Assembly: GCA_903877125.1 (NCBI GenBank)
Contig: CAIRCM010000228.1
Span: 1-36,443 of the forward strand
DNA: 36,443 nucleotides
Origin: an uncultured Acetobacteraceae bacterium
Lineage (GTDB): Bacteria; Pseudomonadota; Alphaproteobacteria; Acetobacterales; Acetobacteraceae
Reading direction: 5' to 3'
Positions 32,796-36,443 of the stretch are shown here, piece by piece. A program made the translations under genes and the position numbers. The notes under the pieces are model-generated. The model worked only from the letters and a program-made list of their open reading frames with translations, was not told where the DNA came from and made no database searches. The stretch's first letter is position 1. Each line of letters starts with the position of its first letter.

Positions 32796-32872
32796 GGCAT
32801 TTTCTCCCTCGGTTCGATGCCGCGATTGCACTGCGCGGCATCATCATTTAGAAGCCTACCTCCGCTCGGCGC

Positions 32873-32946
32873 GCGGGTGTAGTTCAATGGTAGAACGGCA
32901 GCTTCCCAAGCTGCACACGAGGGTTCGATTCCCTTCACCCGCTCCA
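32873..32946 (+). tRNA. tRNA-Gly (anticodon CCC)
   Basis: The 74-nt cloverleaf includes encoded CCA (32944-32946). The acceptor GCGGGTG pairs with CACCCGC. The anticodon arm is GCAGC-TTCCCAA-GCTGC with anticodon CCC, and the T arm is GAGGG-TTCGATT-CCCTT (one G-T pair). It reads glycine codon GGG. It stands between the divergent amidohydrolase promoter region and the nitroreductase 3' end. Confidence 0.95.
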
Positions 32947-33033
32947 GCGCTACCGCCCAGCATGATCGCCGAGCCGGGCTTCCGTTTCCTCGGCCGCGGC
33001 TGGGACGGGTGTCCAATCTGCTGACGGTCTGGC

Positions 33034-33053
33034 TCCGGCGATATATCGCCGGA
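33034..33053. other. Perfect 20-nt palindrome downstream of the nitroreductase
   Basis: The sequence TCCGGCGATATATCGCCGGA reads the same on both strands, with no spacer. It lies 10 nt from the nitroreductase stop and 88 nt beyond the tRNA. No T-run follows, so it is not a typical terminator; it may be an end stabiliser or a protein-binding site. Confidence 0.6.
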
Positions 33054-33062
33054 ACCTGATTC

Positions 33063-33890
33063 CTACCGTAGTTCGAAGCCCAGGTTGCGCAGCGCTTCCT
33101 TCATCCGGTCGCGGCCGTGCATCGCCGGCACGTCCTTCAGGCGGTTGGTCGCCTGGAGGGTCCAGTCCTGCTCCTTCATGCCCTGCTCGCGCATGAAATC
33201 CCGAGCGACGCCGTTATAGCGTTCCACAGCGTCCCGCTTCAGGGTGGCATCGTACTGCTCGTGGTGGAGCACAATATCCTGCGGCAGGCGCGGCTTGATG
33301 CCGGTGTCCTTGGCCGGGTCGGGATAGCCCACCGCCATGCCGAATACCGCGAAGACATGCGGCGGCAGGTTCAGCTCCGCGGCGATCTCTTCAGGGTGAT
33401 TGCGCACGGCGCCAACATACACCGCGCCCAGCCCGATCGACTCCGCCGCGATAAACGCCGACTGCGCGGCCAGCGCCGCGTCGACCACGCCCAGAATGAA
33501 CGCTTCGGTATAATGCGTCGCTTCGGCCTGGGTCTGCCGGTCCGCGGCGATCTGGTTGATACGGTTCAAATCCGCCAGCCACATCAGCATCAGCGGCGCA
33601 TCGCGGATGAACTGCTGATTTCCCGCCAGGGTCGCGATACGGGCCTTGCGTTCGGGCTCCCGCACCGCCACCACGCTCCAAACCTGAAGGTTGGAGGACG
33701 TCGAAGCCGATTGCGCGGCCGCGACCAGCAGCTCCAGTGTTCCCTCTGGCAGTGTCTCCGGCAGGAAACCCCGCACTGAGCGGTGGTTGAGGATGGTGGC
33801 GATGGTTTCGTTCCAATGCGCCGGGGCGGCGGCATTGTCGCGGTTACGTTGGCGCAGCAGCGCGGTCGCGGCGTCGAGGTCGGCGGACAT
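33063..33890 (-). CDS. Nitroreductase family protein (NfsA-like)
   Basis: This 275-residue FMN/NADPH oxidoreductase has the HRSVRGF motif at about 36-42 (the family R-S-x-R block), AAAQSASTSSNLQVWSVVAV, AESIGLGAVYVGAVRNHPEEIAAEL, and VFAVFGMAVGYPDPAK. This arrangement is of the NfsA/FRP subgroup that reduces quinones or nitro compounds. The CRP-type palindrome 101 nt upstream could affect it, but no good -10 is positioned for that. It is separated from zwf by a 262-bp region holding a candidate small RNA. Confidence 0.9.
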   Translation of the reverse strand: MSADLDAATALLRQRNRDNAAAPAHWNETIATILNHRSVRGFLPETLPEGTLELLVAAAQSASTSSNLQVWSVVAVREPERKARIATLAGNQQFIRDAPLMLMWLADLNRINQIAADRQTQAEATHYTEAFILGVVDAALAAQSAFIAAESIGLGAVYVGAVRNHPEEIAAELNLPPHVFAVFGMAVGYPDPAKDTGIKPRLPQDIVLHHEQYDATLKRDAVERYNGVARDFMREQGMKEQDWTLQATNRLKDVPAMHGRDRMKEALRNLGFELR

Positions 33891-33990
33891 TCAAATCTCC
33901 GGATCGGAAGGGGATGCCGCATCATCGCCTTACCGCGTGCGAGAGGCAAATCCACCCGACAAATCGCACGGAAGTGGCCCTTTTTTTCGC

Positions 33991-34012
33991 AAATGTGAAC
34001 TGCGTCACATTT
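33991..34012. promoter_or_regulatory. CRP/FNR-type palindrome TGTGA-N6-TCACA
   Basis: TGTGA (33994-33998) and TCACA (34005-34009) are separated by 6 nt and flanked by AAA and TTT, an exact match to the E. coli CRP consensus palindrome. Its centre, 34001.5, lies about 42 nt before a plausible start at 34043-34045 reached from AATGAT (34032-34037), the class II CRP spacing. A CRP-family protein is therefore the likely binder; the regulated transcript is inferred to run on the plus strand. Confidence 0.6.
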
Positions 34013-34043
34013 TTTTCGGTGGCATCCGGGGAATGATGGGGAA

Positions 34044-34152
34044 CCGGACGCGTTTCCCCAACAGAGATGTCGTCGGTGGGATCCTAGCGGATCCCGGTCA
34101 ACCCGGACCACCCTTGGCGGCTCAGCCACACCCCTGGCTGAGCCGCATTTTT
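34044..34152 (+). ncRNA. Candidate small RNA ending at an intrinsic terminator
   Basis: Predicted from signals only: CRP-type site, -10-like AATGAT, hairpin GGGATCC/GGATCCC (34078-34084 with 34089-34095, loop TAGC) and an intrinsic terminator at 34117-34152. No plus-strand protein gene is supported here; an in-frame ATG at 34033 opens a frame that runs into antisense zwf without codon-usage support. The transcript would lie between nitroreductase and zwf, and its 3' end would touch the zwf stop codon. Start and existence need experimental proof. Confidence 0.4.
34117..34152 (+). terminator. Intrinsic terminator facing the zwf 3' end
   Basis: Perfect 12-bp GC-rich stem (34117-34128 with 34135-34146), 6-nt loop CACCCC, then ATTTTT. 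The T-run is on the plus strand only, so it terminates plus-strand transcription; it does not fit zwf itself, which is on the minus strand and ends at 34153. Confidence 0.75.
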
Positions 34153-35628
34153 CTATCCCGCTTCTTCGTTCCAGGTGCGTCCGTCCCGCTCGATCAGGGC
34201 GATCGACGCCGTGGGTCCCCAACTGCCAGCCGCATATAACCGGGGCAGGTCGGTCGAACCGGCCCAGGCATCCAGGATTGGCTCGACCCAGGTCCAGGCG
34301 GCCTCCACTTCGTCACGACGCATGAACAGGGTCGCATCGCCGCGGACAGTATCCATCAGCAGACGTTCGTACGCGTCGGGGAAGCGTATGCCGAACGCGG
34401 TGTCGAAGCGGATATCCAGGCCAGTAGGCGACAGGCGCAGCCCGCCAGGGCCTGGATCCTTGGTCATGACGTCCAGGCGCATACCTTCTTCCGGCTGCAG
34501 ACGGATCACCAGCCGGTTCGGTTGCCGCGGTCCGGCGGAGGGCGGGAAAAGCGAGAACGGCTGATCTTTGAACTGCACCACGATCTCGGACACTTTGCGC
34601 GGCATCCGCTTACCGGTGCGCAGATAGAACGGCACGTTGGCCCATCGCCAGGTGCGGACTTCCGCCTTCAGCGCAACGAAGGTTTCCGTGGCGCTGGGTT
34701 CGTCCGCACCGAGGTCGGTCCGATAGGCGCCGACCGATTGACCGCTGATCGCGCCGGCACTGTACTGCCCGCGTACGGTCTCGGTGCCGATCCGGTACGG
34801 TTCGATCGGGCGCAAAGCCCGCAGCACCTTCAGCTTTTCATCGCGCACCCGGTCCGCGTTCAGGCTGACCGGCGGTTCCATCGCGATCAGGCACAAAAGC
34901 TGCAACAGGTGGTTCTGCACCATGTCGCGCATCGCGCCGGAGGTGTCGTAGTAACCCGCGCGTCCCTCGACGCCCACCGTTTCCGCGACCGTGATCTGGA
35001 CATGGTCGATCACGTCCGAAGTCCATAGCCGCTCGAAAATCGTATTGGCGAAACGCAGCGCCAGCAGGTTCTGGACGGTCTCCTTGCCCAGGAAGTGGTC
35101 GATCCGATAGGTCTGTGCCTCTGCGAACACTTTTCCGACCTGATCGTTGATCTGCCTGGCCGAGGCCAGATCCCGCCCGATCGGCTTTTCCAGCACAACA
35201 CGCGACTGCGGGGTAACAAGACCGGCAGCCGCCAGATTCCGGCAGATCGGCCCGTACAGCGCCGGCGCGGTCGCCAGATAGAAAACCCGGACCCGGTCAG
35301 GATCGAGCAGATCGCTCAGCGCCCCGAAACTGACATTCTCTGCCGCGGCGTCGAGCCCGACATAGCGGATGCACCGCAGAAACCGCTCCAGCGTGGCAGG
35401 ATCCAGGTCGGCGGGAACAACATGCTCTTCCAGCGCCCCTCGCGCTCGGTCCCGATACGCGTCATCCGTCAACGCCGACCGGGCGGCACCGATGATACGC
35501 GAACCCTCGGGCATCTGGCCGTCGCGAAAGCGGTAATAGAGCGCGGGGAGCAGCTTGCGCAAAGTCAAGTCGCCGGTCGCACCGAACACGACGCCGTCGA
35601 ACACGGGTACGGGAATAATTTTCGCCAT
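34153..35628 (-). CDS. zwf: Glucose-6-phosphate 1-dehydrogenase
   Basis: This 491-residue enzyme makes 6-phosphogluconolactone and NADPH, the entry to the pentose-phosphate and Entner-Doudoroff routes. N-terminal GATGDLTLRKLLPAL at 16-30 is the cofactor motif; EKPIGRDL (147-154) and RIDHFLGKE (175-183) are active-site signatures. Length is typical. AGGCGGAC lies before the ATG. The stop touches the plus-strand terminator. Being last in the minus run, it is separated from the cupin gene by a 125-bp region with a hairpin. Confidence 0.96.
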   Translation of the reverse strand: MAKIIPVPVFDGVVFGATGDLTLRKLLPALYYRFRDGQMPEGSRIIGAARSALTDDAYRDRARGALEEHVVPADLDPATLERFLRCIRYVGLDAAAENVSFGALSDLLDPDRVRVFYLATAPALYGPICRNLAAAGLVTPQSRVVLEKPIGRDLASARQINDQVGKVFAEAQTYRIDHFLGKETVQNLLALRFANTIFERLWTSDVIDHVQITVAETVGVEGRAGYYDTSGAMRDMVQNHLLQLLCLIAMEPPVSLNADRVRDEKLKVLRALRPIEPYRIGTETVRGQYSAGAISGQSVGAYRTDLGADEPSATETFVALKAEVRTWRWANVPFYLRTGKRMPRKVSEIVVQFKDQPFSLFPPSAGPRQPNRLVIRLQPEEGMRLDVMTKDPGPGGLRLSPTGLDIRFDTAFGIRFPDAYERLLMDTVRGDATLFMRRDEVEAAWTWVEPILDAWAGSTDLPRLYAAGSWGPTASIALIERDGRTWNEEAG

Positions 35629-35692
35629 GCGGGTCCGCCTGCTGATGTTGGGCCTTGGCGGTGGTATCCGCCGGTGCGGACGCTTCCCCCCT

Positions 35693-35718
35693 GCCTCCCG
35701 ATTAGATCATCGGGAGGC
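35693..35718. other. Hairpin between the cupin and zwf genes
   Basis: Perfect 10-bp stem (35693-35702 with 35709-35718) and 6-nt loop TAGATC. Without a T-run on either strand it is not a classical terminator. It may delimit the cupin transcript or be a target of dispersed-repeat proteins. Confidence 0.5.
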
Positions 35719-35753
35719 GGGACGGTGCAACCCTTGGCGGTGCGGCGCGTGGC

Positions 35754-36257
35754 TTACGCGCGCTTGATGCGGGACCGTTTGACGTGATCGAGGTTCGCCC
35801 CCTCGATCCGGATAAGCTTCGTCACGGTCGTCCGGTTCGGCGAATGAATCGCCCCCACAGCGTAGAAATGCGCGTCGCCGGGGCGCAGCACGTAGGATTT
35901 CTCAGGTTCCACCAAAGTCGGGATCGCACCTTCCCCCTTCTTGACCACACGCCAGTCCACCATCTCGGTGTCGCCCTCGGCCAGTCCGTAGATCGCCCAA
36001 CTGGAACCGTGGTCATGCGGCTCCCCCACCGCGGCCGTCGTGTAGACATGGCCGCATACGCAGAAGCCCATATCCGGATCCTCATACAACACCTTGCGCG
36101 GCCGGCATTCCTCGGCCGTCAGGTGCTTGGCAACGAAGTCCTTGTCCAGCAGCGCCTTGGAAACAATGGCGCAGACCGCCTGCTTGCCGGCGGGGCCGGC
36201 GTCGGCCTTAAGAGCGTCCTTGATGTCGGCGCTGAGTGCCTCGAGCGTGATAGCCAT
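35754..36257 (-). CDS. Cupin-fold metal-dependent protein, cysteine dioxygenase-like
   Basis: This 167-residue protein has a predicted double-stranded beta-helix: MGFCVCGHVYTTAAVGEPHDHGSSWAIYGLAEGDTEMVDWRVV contains the metal-binding H-x-H motif (His-Asp-His) typical of cupin 1, and AHFYAVGAIHSPN supplies the second His block. This resembles predicted metal-dependent enzymes of the cysteine-dioxygenase-like cupin group. The reaction is unknown. GGAGG lies upstream of the ATG at 36257; the in-frame 36332 start would overlap the group II intron. The intron 5' end is 52 nt upstream of its start. Confidence 0.75.
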   Translation of the reverse strand: MAITLEALSADIKDALKADAGPAGKQAVCAIVSKALLDKDFVAKHLTAEECRPRKVLYEDPDMGFCVCGHVYTTAAVGEPHDHGSSWAIYGLAEGDTEMVDWRVVKKGEGAIPTLVEPEKSYVLRPGDAHFYAVGAIHSPNRTTVTKLIRIEGANLDHVKRSRIKRA

Positions 36258-36308
36258 GGGTGTTTTACCTCCGGATGACGGGGAGCGAAGCAGAATTTGC
36301 CGACTCTG

Positions 36309-36443
36309 GTGCGTCCCGAAGGACGCGATCACCTCGTGGGTGAAAGTCCCACCCGGGCAATGGTCGGTTGGCCCGGTAGCTGGCAGGCGGTTTAACTGGG
36401 TAACTGGTTGGATCGAAGCCCTGCGACAAACCTCGCCATGGGC
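36309..36443 (+). mobile_element. Group II intron, 5' end (truncated by window edge)
   Basis: The stretch from GTGCG at 36309 shows the start of a bacterial group II intron. The GTGCG-type 5' end folds with GCGTCC-CGAA-GGACGC, then GTGGGTGAAAGTCCCAC at about 36335-36351, a hallmark of domain I in bacterial introns. The remaining sequence would contain EBS elements, then a reverse transcriptase/maturase outside this window. It is on the plus strand, in front of the divergent cupin gene. Confidence 0.8.

Noticed and set aside
33991-34017. The AAATGTGA/TCACATTT stem followed by T7 as an intrinsic terminator
   Set aside because: The stem is AT-rich and weak, no plus-strand gene ends upstream, and the sequence matches the CRP consensus much better.
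34033-34239. Small plus-strand ORF beginning with two ATG codons after the CRP-type site
   Set aside because: It runs through the terminator into antisense zwf and has no ribosome-binding site or family similarity.
1-36443. CRISPR array or phage/plasmid modules
   Set aside because: No series of regularly spaced identical repeats, and no integrase, terminase, capsid or replication-initiation gene was found.

Overview
The window is GC-rich, gene-dense chromosomal DNA from an alphaproteobacterium. An Acetobacteraceae or other Rhodospirillales member fits best. This rests on inference from the protein families and from three alphaproteobacterial regulatory signatures: a SAM-II riboswitch before metZ, a CtrA-type TTAA-N7-TTAA box before a DUF1217 (flagellum-associated) gene, and a petP/petR-like MarR/OmpR pair. 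No phage, plasmid backbone or CRISPR array is seen. About 40 protein genes, one tRNA-Gly, one riboswitch and a family of dispersed structured repeats are supported.

Layout. 1-430: intergenic, with a composite palindromic repeat. 431-3634 (minus): compact operon of TylF-like methyltransferase, HAD hydrolase, hotdog thioesterase and flavin-dependent oxidoreductase. 3794-6468 (plus): acyl-CoA synthetase and a MaoC-type hydratase, stop/start overlapped. 6478-9137 (minus): 2-keto-3-deoxygalactonokinase, an AT-richer orphan protein with a CNF1/BLF1-like Cys/His signature, and a Gfo/Idh/MocA dehydrogenase. 9432-11525 (plus): NMT1/THI5-like binding protein without a signal peptide, and an acyl-CoA dehydrogenase. 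11621-12096: ParE-type toxin-antitoxin pair followed by a structured repeat. 12476-14946 (minus): CinA-like amidase and two Gfo/Idh/MocA dehydrogenases. 15045-17404 (plus): SDR and type-B carboxylesterase. 17412-18200 (minus): S49 peptidase. 18323-19162 (plus): DUF1217. 19145-20467 (minus): ACS-family MFS transporter. 20658-22307 (minus): ECF sigma factor, small membrane protein (putative anti-sigma) and an N-terminally extended signal peptidase I. 22426-25375 (plus): SAM-II riboswitch, metZ, apaG, folE and a small membrane protein. 25376-28710 (minus): lipoprotein, histidine kinase, OmpR-type regulator and MarR regulator. 28802-31025 (plus): ilvE and a flavin amine oxidase. 31137-31321: second copy of the composite repeat. 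31499-31945: DUF29. 31959-32795 (minus): amidohydrolase. 32873-32946: tRNA-Gly(CCC). 33063-33890 (minus): nitroreductase. 33991-34152: a CRP-type operator and intrinsic terminator facing plus, a candidate small RNA. 34153-36257 (minus): zwf and a cupin. 36309-36443: 5' end of a group II intron running off the window.

Functionally the region mixes housekeeping metabolism (methionine, folate/pterin, branched-chain amino acids, pentose-phosphate entry) with accessory catabolism of sugars, sugar acids and acyl-CoAs, plus envelope stress and two-component regulation. The observations most worth following are the possible CNF/BLF1-fold deamidase, the candidate CRP-controlled small RNA beside zwf, a repeat whose hairpin shows compensatory base changes between two copies, and the sigma/anti-sigma/signal peptidase cluster.
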